Shown here: one piece after another, positions 50,748 through 59,855 of the stretch | How positions within the stretch are numbered: the stretch's first letter is position 1 | How the letters are laid out: the number at the start of each line of letters is the position of its first letter | Source: a virus | DNA length: 64,000 nucleotides | Strand: one strand, 5' to 3' | IMG/VR virus record: IMGVR_UViG_3300032224_000970 | Coordinates: 1-64,000 of that record | The notes under the pieces: generated by a model | The model's input: the letters and a program-made list of their open reading frames with translations, nothing else | Told to the model about the DNA's origin: nothing | Database searches by the model: none | Made by a program: the position numbers and the translations under genes

Positions 50748-50780
50748 AGGGGAGTTTTTACTCCCCTGTTTTCCTTTTTT
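50748..50780 (+). terminator. rho-independent terminator
   Basis: AGGGGAGT (50748-50755) pairs with ACTCCCCT (50760-50767) with a TTTT loop, followed by a T-rich tract interrupted by CC. Confidence 0.8.
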
Positions 50781-50791
50781 AAGGTTATAGG

Positions 50792-52150
50792 ATGCCAAAC
50801 AAAGTTCTTCTTAAGAAGTCCTCGACAGCTGCTAAAGTTCCGCTAACGAGCGACATCGATTACGGTGAGTTAGCGTTAAACTACGCTGATGGAAAACTGT
50901 ATTATAAAACTTCAAGTAACACCATTAAAAGTTTTACAGATGATACTTCTGTTGTAACTCTTACTGGCTCCCAAACTCTTACAAATAAAACCTTAACATC
51001 ACCGACTATTAATAGCGGTGCATTGTCTGGCACTTTCTCTGGTGCAATTACCCTTTCCGATACAACTGCTTCTTCTTCAACCACTAGTGGTGCACTGAAG
51101 ATTGGTGGTGGTCTCGGTGTAGCTGGTTCTATCTACGCTGATAAAATCTACGCTGTTAATAATGGTGCTGGTACCAATGTCTATGTTGGTGATGATGTTG
51201 TCCTTGGCGATGTTAATCAAGCAAACACTCTAGGTCTTAGAGGACAGCAAGACGCATCTCAGGCTTATATTGTTTTTGGTAATGCTAACAACACTACATA
51301 TATTGGTCGTTCTGGAACAAACCCACTTCAAGTAACTGGTCAGTTCAAAGTTGATTCTGGTACTGTTACTGGTGCAAGTGCAGTTGCTATGCAAATTGCT
51401 GGTTATGCTAATAAAGGTGGTACTGGTTATCACGACTTCCTTAGTGTAACAAATGGTTATGGTTCTGCTACAAACGCATCTAAATGGTTTCGTTTAAACA
51501 GCACTGGTGCACTAGAGATTATCAACAGTGCATATACTGCAAGTATCTTTACATTAACTGATGCTGGTGTATTGGTTGTGCCTCAAATTAGTGCTGGTGG
51601 TTCTACAGGTACTAGTGGACAAGTTCTTCAATCTACTGGTACTGGTATTCAGTGGGCATCAGTTAGTGGTTCTGGAACAGTAACTTCTATTACAGCTGGC
51701 ACTGGTTTAACTGGTGGCACAATCACTAGTAGTGGAACTATTGCAATTGATTCCACTGTCACAACCTTAACAGGTTCTCAAACCCTTACAAATAAAACTC
51801 TTACTAGCCCCACAATAAATAGTGCTACGGTAAACAATTCAACCATCACTGGCACATTAACTGCAAATAGTTCTGCAGGAACTAATGGCTACTTTCTACA
51901 GTCTACTGGATCTGGTGTTCAGTGGGCACAGGCTACTTCTACTTCAGTCTTTACTGCAAATGCACAAAGCGATCTTGGTTATGTTTATGATTCTGCTACA
52001 GTTATAGAAGATTTAGGAACACCTCTTGGTACTACAACGACAAGTTATGACTTGGCAGTTCTACGTGTTGATGGTGTTGTTTCATTAAGCAATCTAGATA
52101 GTTCTGTCAAATCAGATTATCTTGCTCAAGCAATTATTTTTGGATTCTAA
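50792..52150 (+). CDS. tail fibre protein, 452 aa
   Basis: This fibre begins VLLKKSSTAAKVPLTSDIDYGELALNYADGKLYYK, the same type of attachment domain as in many aquatic fibres, followed by TLTGSQTLTNKTLTSPTINSG units (two copies, also found in the fibres at 47942 and 55060) and a GASSVTSITAGTGLTGGTITSSGTIAID-like shaft. The C-terminus (SNLDSSVKSDYLAQAIIFGF) is hydrophobic and compact. AAGG precedes the ATG. Function as a short fibre is inferred. Confidence 0.8.
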   Translation: MPNKVLLKKSSTAAKVPLTSDIDYGELALNYADGKLYYKTSSNTIKSFTDDTSVVTLTGSQTLTNKTLTSPTINSGALSGTFSGAITLSDTTASSSTTSGALKIGGGLGVAGSIYADKIYAVNNGAGTNVYVGDDVVLGDVNQANTLGLRGQQDASQAYIVFGNANNTTYIGRSGTNPLQVTGQFKVDSGTVTGASAVAMQIAGYANKGGTGYHDFLSVTNGYGSATNASKWFRLNSTGALEIINSAYTASIFTLTDAGVLVVPQISAGGSTGTSGQVLQSTGTGIQWASVSGSGTVTSITAGTGLTGGTITSSGTIAIDSTVTTLTGSQTLTNKTLTSPTINSATVNNSTITGTLTANSSAGTNGYFLQSTGSGVQWAQATSTSVFTANAQSDLGYVYDSATVIEDLGTPLGTTTTSYDLAVLRVDGVVSLSNLDSSVKSDYLAQAIIFGF

Positions 52151-52159
52151 GGATATAAA

Positions 52160-55036
52160 ATGGCTCGTCAGTTAGTTGAAAAATATGTTTTTACTCCAGG
52201 AGTTGCGAACGTAGGTACGCTAAAGATTCCTGGTAAAATTGAATTAAATCAGTTATTGATTATTGCGAATAAAACTACACAAGAGAACATTTATGCTCTT
52301 GGTGATTCTACACGTAATGCATATTCGTTGTCTTATGATGCGACTGATACTACTACATTTTATGCACCTGAAGATGGTGTAACAACTATTACATTTGCCA
52401 AAGATACTTCGGCAATGTCAGCTAATGATAAAATTGCTGTTTATACTGATGCTCCAAAGAACGTAGGTAACATTGTTCGTCCATATGCTTTCGGTGTTGA
52501 TGCCATTGAACGTGCACGTGTTGCCACTCCACAAGCATTGATTGATGCTGACTTTGAGTATGGTCTTCAACCAACAAAGTGGCAGAACTATACAGATATT
52601 CGTGGAATCCCAGGTATCTTTGAAAAGCCAGGACTTGACTTAGCAATTACAGCAGTTACTACTGATGGAGCAACCCCATCAGTTATTACAGTAACCACAT
52701 CATCTGCACATGGTTTATCTGCTGGTGATCCTGTTATTATTTACGGTCTTGGAAACGTGAGCACTTATGCTCGAGCCGAAGGCGCATTTATTGCTGCTAC
52801 CATTCCAACCAGCACAACATTCACTTATTATGCAAAAGGTACTATAGGTACCAATGGACAATCTTTATTTACTGGTTCAACTTATGGACGTAAGGCTGGT
52901 TTCTTCGCTGGAGCAAACTTACCAGTTGCTAGTATCGCAAGTGATGCAGCATCTCCATCAGTTATTACAGTGACAACTACAAATAACCATGGTTTAGTTC
53001 CAGGGTCGACTCTAATTTGTGTTGCTACTTCTGTTGGTACAAATCACAGTTTAATGACTGGAACTATCTACGCTGAAACAGTCCCATCAGCAACTACATT
53101 TACATTTACTGCCAGAGCAGGTGGTGCTGTAGCGAACTCTTCTATCACAGCAAACATATACACTCGTTCTGATGCTTTTGTTTTACACAGACCATTTGAT
53201 GGTGGTGTTCAACTTGGTCCATTTAATCCAACACATGGCGCATCTGTTTCACGTCAAACTAAAAAATATATGCGTTACCAATCTGGTAAGGGATTATTAT
53301 GGACGTCAGGTGTATTGTTTAATCCAGTTCTTAACTTAGATCAGATTTCTGCATCAAGCACTTCTGTAGGTGCAACTGTTACAGTAACTACAGAAACCGA
53401 CCATGGTCTACAGGCTGGCGCAAGTATTTTAATTTCAGGTGTTGTTACTTCTGGATATAATGGAACATATACTGTTAATGCAGTAACATCTGAAAATACA
53501 TTTACTTATGTGGCGACAAGTGCTCCAGGATTAACAAATGCTGTTATTACAAACCTTCCACGTGTAACTATTAAAAATTGGCATGGTGCAGCGGTTCGTG
53601 TTGGTCCATTCGATGACCAAAATGGATTATACTGGGAATTTGATGGAGTAGAATTGGCAGTAGGTAAGCGTTCTGCAACATATCAGTTATCTGGTAATGT
53701 AGCAGTAAATGCAGCATCTCAAGCAGTAACTGGAACTTCTACTCGTTTCACGCAACAGTTAAAAGCAGGTGATCGTATTGTTATTCGTGGTATGACATAT
53801 ATGGTCAACTCTATTGCAAGTGATACATCTTTAACAATCAATCCAGAATTCCGTGGTGTCAATAACGTCTCTGGTGTTAAAATATCTTCAGTAATTGAAA
53901 CTCGTGTTCCACAGTCACAATTCAACGTAGACAAAATTGATGGAACTGGTTTCTCGGGTTACAATATTAACCTGAATAAAATGCAGATGTTGGGTATTTC
54001 TTCATCATGGTATGGTGCTGGTTTTATTGACTTTATGTGTCGTGGTGTTGATGGTAATATGGTTCTCGTTCATCGAATGAAACAGAACAACGTAAATGAT
54101 GAAGCATATATGCGTACAGGTAACGCTGCTGTTCGTTATCAGGCTATCAATGAATCTGCACGTGACAGACTTGCTGTTGCAATGACAAATAGTGATACCA
54201 CTATGACTCTTGCAGATGCTACACGTTTTCCAAATCCAGGCGCAACTTATCCAGCAGTAGTAATGTGTGAAGGCGAGCTAATTAGATATACCACTAAAAC
54301 AGGTAACGTGCTTTCTGGTTTAACACGTGGTTCTTCATTAACTCAATTTAGTGGTGGTCAATCTAGAACATTTACTGGAACTGCTGCAGCTGCTCATGCT
54401 TTGGGTAATGGATATAATTCAGTAACTTTGGTTAGTTGTACTGCAGCACCAGTTATTAATCACTGGGGTTCTTCTTATATCATGGATGGTGGATATGATC
54501 AAGATCGTGGTTACTTCTTTAACTATCCAAGAACAAATATTACATTAACAACTGGGCAAGCAGTAACAGCATTCTTTGTTCGTCTTGCACCTTCTGTTAG
54601 TAACTCAGTAGTAGGTACACTTGGTGATCGTGAACTTATTAATCGTTCACAGTTATTGCTACAAAGATTACAAATTCAGTCAGACCAATCATTACAGGTT
54701 TATGGTATTTTAAATCCAGGTAATATTGATGCGTCAGCATTAACATGGAACTCATTAAACCAAACATCATTCGGTTCTCAACCATCGTTTGCTCAGATCT
54801 CTACTAGCAGTGCAACAGTTGCAACTCCAGGAGAGCAGATCTTTTCAACACTGGCACCTCCAGGTGGTTTGAATGAAATTGACTTAACAGCACTTAAAGA
54901 ATTAACAAACTCGGCGATTGGTGGTTATAGTAACTACCCAGATGGTCCAGATAACTTAGCGATTGTAATTTCTAACCTTACAACTAACACAGCACGTGTA
55001 AGTCTTAACTTATTCTGGTCAGAAGCCCAAGCATAA
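52160..55036 (+). CDS. large virion structural protein, 958 aa
   Basis: This is an aquatic-myovirus structural protein. The N-terminal part (ARQLVEKYVFTPGVANVGTLKIPGKIELNQLLIIANK) and FEYGLQPTKWQNYTDIRGIPGIFEKPG are characteristic. Three tandem Ig-like modules follow with the pattern V-I-T-V-T-T-x-x-x-H-G-L-x-x-G-x-x-x-x-I-x-G (near nt 52660, 52960, 53370). Later VRFDDQNGLYWEFDGVELAVGKRS and the final region SLNLFWSEAQA complete it. It sits beside fibres; likely a fibre hinge or collar protein. Confidence 0.8.
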   Translation: MARQLVEKYVFTPGVANVGTLKIPGKIELNQLLIIANKTTQENIYALGDSTRNAYSLSYDATDTTTFYAPEDGVTTITFAKDTSAMSANDKIAVYTDAPKNVGNIVRPYAFGVDAIERARVATPQALIDADFEYGLQPTKWQNYTDIRGIPGIFEKPGLDLAITAVTTDGATPSVITVTTSSAHGLSAGDPVIIYGLGNVSTYARAEGAFIAATIPTSTTFTYYAKGTIGTNGQSLFTGSTYGRKAGFFAGANLPVASIASDAASPSVITVTTTNNHGLVPGSTLICVATSVGTNHSLMTGTIYAETVPSATTFTFTARAGGAVANSSITANIYTRSDAFVLHRPFDGGVQLGPFNPTHGASVSRQTKKYMRYQSGKGLLWTSGVLFNPVLNLDQISASSTSVGATVTVTTETDHGLQAGASILISGVVTSGYNGTYTVNAVTSENTFTYVATSAPGLTNAVITNLPRVTIKNWHGAAVRVGPFDDQNGLYWEFDGVELAVGKRSATYQLSGNVAVNAASQAVTGTSTRFTQQLKAGDRIVIRGMTYMVNSIASDTSLTINPEFRGVNNVSGVKISSVIETRVPQSQFNVDKIDGTGFSGYNINLNKMQMLGISSSWYGAGFIDFMCRGVDGNMVLVHRMKQNNVNDEAYMRTGNAAVRYQAINESARDRLAVAMTNSDTTMTLADATRFPNPGATYPAVVMCEGELIRYTTKTGNVLSGLTRGSSLTQFSGGQSRTFTGTAAAAHALGNGYNSVTLVSCTAAPVINHWGSSYIMDGGYDQDRGYFFNYPRTNITLTTGQAVTAFFVRLAPSVSNSVVGTLGDRELINRSQLLLQRLQIQSDQSLQVYGILNPGNIDASALTWNSLNQTSFGSQPSFAQISTSSATVATPGEQIFSTLAPPGGLNEIDLTALKELTNSAIGGYSNYPDGPDNLAIVISNLTTNTARVSLNLFWSEAQA

Positions 55037-55039
55037 ATA
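55032..55039 (+). promoter_or_regulatory. late-type promoter motif
   Basis: CATAAATA overlaps the stop codon of the previous gene, about 20 bases before ATG 55060. Confidence 0.5.
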
Positions 55040-55059
55040 TACAGGAATAGAGGAAAACT

Positions 55060-55548
55060 ATGGCAACACAAGTACAATTTCGAAGAGGAACTACTCTACA
55101 GAACAATGCGTTTACTGGTGCGTTGGGCGAGATCACAGTTGATACTGATTTAAAAACCTTACGTATCCATGATGGCACAACTGCAGGTGGTGGATCTACT
55201 GTTGTTACACTTGCTGGTTCGCAAACTTTAACCAACAAAACTATTGGCTCTGGTTCTTCTTATACAGGAACTGCAATTGCACTAGCATATGGTGGTACTG
55301 GTTCTTCTCTATCTGCAGTACAAGGTGCAGTTACATACTCTGGTGCTTCTGGTTTAGCGTTATCTCTAGCAGGAACAGCTGGACAAATTTTAGTTTCTGG
55401 TGGTACAGGATCTCCAACATGGACTGCTTCAGGAACATCTGGACAATTATTGCAGTCTAATGGTTCTGGTTCTACTCCAACATGGGTAACAGCAACATAC
55501 GCAAGCACTGGTAAAGCAATCGCCATGGCAATGGTGTTCGGAGGATAA
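55060..55548 (+). CDS. short fibre with Mtd-type N-terminal domain, 162 aa
   Basis: The first 45 residues (TQVQFRRGTTLQNNAFTGALGEITVDTDLKTLRIHDGTTAG) match the N-terminal domain of the Bordetella phage major tropism determinant and relatives. It continues with TLTNKTI, IALAYGGTGSS and LQSNGSGSTPTW fibre units and ends GKAIAMAMVFGG, identical to the 35732 fibre over the last 12 residues. The N-domain mediates trimerisation and attachment. No C-type lectin domain and no reverse transcriptase are nearby, so it is not part of a diversity-generating element. Confidence 0.82.
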   Translation: MATQVQFRRGTTLQNNAFTGALGEITVDTDLKTLRIHDGTTAGGGSTVVTLAGSQTLTNKTIGSGSSYTGTAIALAYGGTGSSLSAVQGAVTYSGASGLALSLAGTAGQILVSGGTGSPTWTASGTSGQLLQSNGSGSTPTWVTATYASTGKAIAMAMVFGG

Positions 55549-55549
55549 T

Positions 55550-56509
55550 ATGGCGATCCCAACAACAAGAGAAACACTAAAGCAATATTGCTTACGTGAC
55601 TTAGGTGCGCCAGTACTAGAGATTAACGTAGATGACGATCAGTTAGAAGATCGTATCGATCAGGCACTTGACTTTTGGCGTCTATATCACTATGATGGTA
55701 TAGAGAAAATGTATATGAAGCATCAAATACGTGCTTCTGAAATTACATTAACAACTTCTACTGCTACATCATTTAATCTTGCTGAAAACATTACAGGTGG
55801 AACTTCTGGTGCAACAGCACAAGTTTGTAAAGAAACACAAAGATCTTCTTCAGGTACATTGTTGTTAGTGAGAGATGTCACTGGAACTTTTGTAGCTGGT
55901 GAAACTATTACAGGTTCTGCAGGACATACTGCAGTAGTATCATCTGTAACTCTGCGTGAGTATGATAACAAATATATTGAGATCAACGATTGGGTTTATG
56001 GAATAACACGTGTTATTCCTTTTGCGAATGCATCTTCATCTAAAAATCTATTCGACTTACAATATCAATTACGTTTGAATGACTTGTATGATTTAACATC
56101 TACATCAATCGTTTACTACAAAACAGTAATGAGTCATTTGGCTATGTTGGATCTAGAACTAAATGGTTATCCAATGTATCGTTTCAATCGTATGCAAGGA
56201 CGTTTGTATCTAGATATTAACTGGGCTACAGATATTCCTCTTGGAGACTACATTGTTGTTGAAGCATATCGTGCACTTGATCCAACAACATGGAGTAAAA
56301 TTTGGAATGAACAGTGGCTAAAGAAATATGTTACTTCATTGTTTAAAAGACAGTGGGGAACTAACTTAAAGAAATTCTCTGGTATTCAACTTCCAGGTGG
56401 TGTAACTTTGGATGGAGATAAACTATTCTCTGAAGCCACTGAAGAAATTGCGCAGTTAGAAGATGAGTTGATGCGTAAATCTGCACCTCTTGAATTTTTC
56501 CTTGGATAA
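55550..56509 (+). CDS. 13: neck protein gp13
   Basis: This 319-residue protein (T4 gp13 has 309) is a neck/head-tail connector component. Signature stretches are TTRETLKQYCLRDLGAPVLEINVDDDQLEDRIDQALDFWRLYHYDG, YIEINDWVYGITRVIPF and YRFNRMQGRLYLDINW, ending FFLG. Residues about 65-135 are an inserted beta-module (NITGGTSGATAQV..GTFVAGETITGSAGHTA) that T4 gp13 does not have. Position after the short fibre and before gp14 matches T4 order. Confidence 0.9.
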   Translation: MAIPTTRETLKQYCLRDLGAPVLEINVDDDQLEDRIDQALDFWRLYHYDGIEKMYMKHQIRASEITLTTSTATSFNLAENITGGTSGATAQVCKETQRSSSGTLLLVRDVTGTFVAGETITGSAGHTAVVSSVTLREYDNKYIEINDWVYGITRVIPFANASSSKNLFDLQYQLRLNDLYDLTSTSIVYYKTVMSHLAMLDLELNGYPMYRFNRMQGRLYLDINWATDIPLGDYIVVEAYRALDPTTWSKIWNEQWLKKYVTSLFKRQWGTNLKKFSGIQLPGGVTLDGDKLFSEATEEIAQLEDELMRKSAPLEFFLG

Positions 56510-56512
56510 TTA

Positions 56513-57442
56513 ATGCCAACAAATGTATACTTCACACAGGGAACTAAGAACGAACAGTACTTAGTTGAAGACCTGATCATAGAATCATTGAGAATCTATG
56601 GACAGGAGATGTTTTACATTCCAAGAACACTGGTTGCAAAAGATGAAATCCTTGGTGAAGATCGTTTAAGTCAATTTACTTCTTCATTTCCAATCGAAAT
56701 GTATTTTGAGAATGTAGATAACTTTGGTGGGCAGGGTGCATTCATTCAGAAGTTTGGTTTGATGATGGAGCAGTCTGCAACTCTTGTAGTTGCTCGCAGA
56801 CGCTGGGAACAATTCATTGGTCGCTATGATAAGACAATTATACCAACTCGTCCATGCGAGGGAGATTTAATTTATTTCCCACTAACTAAAGGTATGTTCG
56901 AAATTAAATTCGTACAACACCAAGACCCATTCTACCAGTTGGGTAAACTATATGTTTACAAACTTCAAGTTGAACTATTCCAGTATTCTTCAGAGCGTAT
57001 CGATACTGGAGTTGCTGCTATCGATGCATTTGAAACACTTAAAACATTCAGTACCAATACTACTCGCAATCCATATGGTGCTGTAACTTCTATCAGTCTA
57101 ACCAATCAAGGATCTGGTTATTCATCAGCACCAACAGTTTCCTTTACAAGTTCTTCTGGTGTTGGCGCAACTGCTACTGCAGTATTAGGTACTGGCGTAA
57201 ATGCAGGTAAGGTTATTCGTGTAGATGTAACAGAGGGTGGTGTTAGTTATGCTACCGCACCTGTTGTTAACTTCACTGGTGGATCCCCATCAGTAGCTGC
57301 TGTTGCAACTGCAAGCATTGATATCGACATAGATCGAAGCGAATCTTTTGGAGATAATAATTCCTTCAAAACACAAGCGCAAGATATTTTATTCAGCTCA
57401 ACAAATCCATTCGGTGAAATAGACGTAGATCATAACCCATAA
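56513..57442 (+). CDS. 14: neck protein gp14
   Basis: This 309-residue protein (T4 gp14 has 256) forms the neck ring with gp13. The first 190 residues are typical (VYFTQGTKNEQYLVEDLIIESLRIYGQEMFYIPR, then YFENVDNFGGQGAFIQKFGLMMEQSATLVV, FEIKFVQHQDPFYQLGKLYVYKL). About residues 190-270 are an inserted beta repeat (SLTNQGSGYSSAPTVSF..GATATA, twice) related to those in gp8 and gp18. The C-terminus (NPFGEIDVDHNP) is conserved. It overlaps gp15 by one base. Confidence 0.9.
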   Translation: MPTNVYFTQGTKNEQYLVEDLIIESLRIYGQEMFYIPRTLVAKDEILGEDRLSQFTSSFPIEMYFENVDNFGGQGAFIQKFGLMMEQSATLVVARRRWEQFIGRYDKTIIPTRPCEGDLIYFPLTKGMFEIKFVQHQDPFYQLGKLYVYKLQVELFQYSSERIDTGVAAIDAFETLKTFSTNTTRNPYGAVTSISLTNQGSGYSSAPTVSFTSSSGVGATATAVLGTGVNAGKVIRVDVTEGGVSYATAPVVNFTGGSPSVAAVATASIDIDIDRSESFGDNNSFKTQAQDILFSSTNPFGEIDVDHNP

Positions 57443-58188
57443 TGTTAAACAATCAAGTTTTCTACCACGGAATAATTCGCAAGTGTATTGTAGGATTTGG
57501 CACGTTATTCAGCGACATCTATATCGATCGTAAATCTGGTGGCTCTGTAGAGGGTACTACTGTTCAACGATTACAGGTTCCTCTTGCATATGCACCAAAA
57601 GAAAAATGGCTAGTTCGTTTGGATTCAGATCCAACCTTAGAGAATCACACTTATATTTCTTTACCACGTATGTCCTTTGAGATTACTGGGTATCAGTATG
57701 ATTCTGCAAGAAAAACTAATCGTATGCAGAAAATTACATGCGGTACAGGTGACACTTCTATGTCATATATGTACTCACCTGTTCCTTACAATATTGATAT
57801 TTCTTTCTATGTGTTAACTAAAACACAAGAAGACGGTATGCAAATTATTGAACAAATTCTTCCAACATTTACACCTGAGTATACTCTATCAATTAATGTA
57901 ATTCCTGATATGAATGTTATTCAAGACATTCCAATCATCCTTAACAGTATATCAGTGCAGGATGATTATGATGGAGACTTTCAAACACGTCGTTTCGTTA
58001 CACATACTTTAAACTTTACACTTAAAACAAATATCTTTGGTGCGATTACTGGACAGGGTGTTATTGCTCAGGTTAATTCTAATATTGGATTGAATGAGAA
58101 CTTCACCAATCCAGTAAGAGCATATGTTGCTGATGGTGATGTAACTACTGCAACTGTTACTAATGAAACATGGACTTCTGATTTCTAA
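57442..58188 (+). CDS. 15: tail sheath stabiliser gp15
   Basis: This 248-residue protein (T4 gp15 has 272) is the tail terminator ring that caps the sheath and binds the neck. Key segments are HGIIRKCIVGFGTLFSDIYIDR, VPLAYAPKEKWLVRLDSDP, LPRMSFEITGYQYDSARKTNRMQK and DIPIILNSISVQDDYDGDFQTRRFVTHTLNFT. Shares one base with gp14 and one with gp17, in the standard 13-14-15-17 order; gp16 has moved elsewhere in this genome. Confidence 0.92.
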   Translation: MLNNQVFYHGIIRKCIVGFGTLFSDIYIDRKSGGSVEGTTVQRLQVPLAYAPKEKWLVRLDSDPTLENHTYISLPRMSFEITGYQYDSARKTNRMQKITCGTGDTSMSYMYSPVPYNIDISFYVLTKTQEDGMQIIEQILPTFTPEYTLSINVIPDMNVIQDIPIILNSISVQDDYDGDFQTRRFVTHTLNFTLKTNIFGAITGQGVIAQVNSNIGLNENFTNPVRAYVADGDVTTATVTNETWTSDF

Positions 58189-59768
58189 TGGCACAAATTT
58201 ATAATGCTAATGTGAATTTGAAAGCAGCTGGGGTAAAGGTTCAATTTACTCCAGAACAAATTCAAGAGTACCTAAAGTGTAAAGCAGATCCTGTTTACTT
58301 TATTGAGAACTATTGTAAGATTGTTTCTCTTGACCATGGTTTGATTCCCTTCAAACTTTATCCATGTCAGGTCAATAAAGTAAATATGATTCACAACAAC
58401 CGTAAGGTTATCCTTATGGAAGGTCGTCAGCAGGGTAAGACGACTACGTCCGCAGCCTATATTCTTTGGTATACAATTTTCCAAGATGAGAAGACTGTAG
58501 CGATCCTTGCAAATAAAGCAACTGCTGCACGTGAGGTTCTTCATCGTTATCAGTTGATGTATGAAAATCTACCCAAGTGGATGCAACAGGGTGTTATTAC
58601 TTGGAACAAAGGTGACATTGAGTTGGAGAATAAGTCGCTAGTGTTTACTGCAGCTACAACTACTTCTGGTATTCGTGGTAAATCTGTTAACTTACTTTAC
58701 GTTGACGAAACTGCAATTATTCCAAACACAGTTGCCGAAGAATTCTTTACTTCAGTTTATCCAACTATTTCTGCTGGTGAAACTACAAAGATTCTATTGT
58801 CTTCAACTCCATTGGGTTACAACCACTTTTGGAAATTCTGGAATGATGCTGAGAACAAGAGAAATGACTTTGTCCCACTTTACATTCCTTACTGGGAAAT
58901 TCCTGGACGTGATGAGAAATGGGCAGAAGCGCAACGTCGTCAGTTGGGTGATCTGAAATATAATCAAGAGGTACTCTGTAAGTTCCTTGGTTCTTCATTG
59001 ACTTTGTTCAATGCAGATGTTATCGCAAGAATGAGTTTGGCTCAGACTGTCTACTCAAAAGATGGTTTAGATATATACGAGAAGCCACAAAGAGCGCATA
59101 CATATGTGATTGTTGCAGATACTGCAAAGGGTGTTGGTGGTGACTACTCTGCCTTTACCATTGTAGATATCACTGAAGTTCCATATAAAATGATTGGTAA
59201 GTACCGCAACAATAATATCAGCCCACTTCTATATCCAAATGTAGTCTATGAGGTGGGTAAGCAATATAATAATGCATATATTTTGGTAGAAATAAATTCT
59301 AGTGAACAGGTTCCGCATATTCTATACCAAGAGTTGGAATATGAGAATATTCTTTTTGTGAATAGAACAACTGGATCTCAGGTAGTTTCTGGTGGATTCG
59401 GTGGAGGTAAAACCCAGTTGGGTGTAAATACGGACAAGAAGGTCAAAAGGATCGGGTGTCATAACTTCAAGTCCCTAGTAGAAGAAAACAAATTATTAAT
59501 AGAGGATGCCGATACTATTTCAGAGATCTCGACTTTCATTGAGAAGAAAGGATCTTATGAGGCAGATGATGGCTACCATGATGACTTAGTTATGAGTTTG
59601 GTTCTGTTTAGTTGGCTTACAACTAACCCTTATTTCAAAGACCTAAATAATATTAATCTGAGAGAAATAATGTATAAGAAACAGATGCAAGCGATCGAGG
59701 ATGAGTTGACACCATTCGGAGTTTATGACGATGGACACATTGAAGAACCAGCCCCTCTAAATTTTTAG
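58188..59768 (+). CDS. 17: terminase large subunit gp17
   Basis: This 526-residue packaging motor (T4 gp17 has 610) has an N-terminal ATPase with Walker A GRQQGKTT at residues 79-86, Walker B VNLLYVDE at about 168-174 with catalytic Glu, and coupling motif STPLG. The C-terminal RNase-H-fold nuclease shows Asp311 in VIVADTAKG, Asp319 and a DGYHDDLVMS segment (residues 461-470) with further acidic ligands. It pumps DNA through the portal and cuts concatemers. The N-terminal extension of T4 is shorter here. Confidence 0.95.
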   Translation: MAQIYNANVNLKAAGVKVQFTPEQIQEYLKCKADPVYFIENYCKIVSLDHGLIPFKLYPCQVNKVNMIHNNRKVILMEGRQQGKTTTSAAYILWYTIFQDEKTVAILANKATAAREVLHRYQLMYENLPKWMQQGVITWNKGDIELENKSLVFTAATTTSGIRGKSVNLLYVDETAIIPNTVAEEFFTSVYPTISAGETTKILLSSTPLGYNHFWKFWNDAENKRNDFVPLYIPYWEIPGRDEKWAEAQRRQLGDLKYNQEVLCKFLGSSLTLFNADVIARMSLAQTVYSKDGLDIYEKPQRAHTYVIVADTAKGVGGDYSAFTIVDITEVPYKMIGKYRNNNISPLLYPNVVYEVGKQYNNAYILVEINSSEQVPHILYQELEYENILFVNRTTGSQVVSGGFGGGKTQLGVNTDKKVKRIGCHNFKSLVEENKLLIEDADTISEISTFIEKKGSYEADDGYHDDLVMSLVLFSWLTTNPYFKDLNNINLREIMYKKQMQAIEDELTPFGVYDDGHIEEPAPLNF

Positions 59769-59782
59769 AAATGTGGCTTTTC

Positions 59783-59790
59783 CTAAATAA
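59783..59790 (+). promoter_or_regulatory. late-type promoter motif (1)
   Basis: CTAAATAA is the first of two TAAATA boxes in the 87-base gap before the sheath gene. Confidence 0.45.
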
Positions 59791-59820
59791 ATTAGTGATA
59801 TCCATGCTTGTCAGAGCACA

Positions 59821-59828
59821 ATAAATAA
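59821..59828 (+). promoter_or_regulatory. late-type promoter motif (2)
   Basis: ATAAATAA, with AAGGAG further downstream, is positioned for a start about 25 bases before the gp18 ATG. Sheath is a highly expressed product, and two motifs fit that need. Confidence 0.55.
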
Positions 59829-59855
59829 CATGTTAATGTAATAAGGAGAATTACA

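Noticed and set aside
55060-55548. A diversity-generating retroelement suggested by the Mtd-type N-terminal domain
   Set aside because: No C-type lectin fold, no reverse transcriptase and no template/variable repeat pair were found; only the attachment domain is shared.
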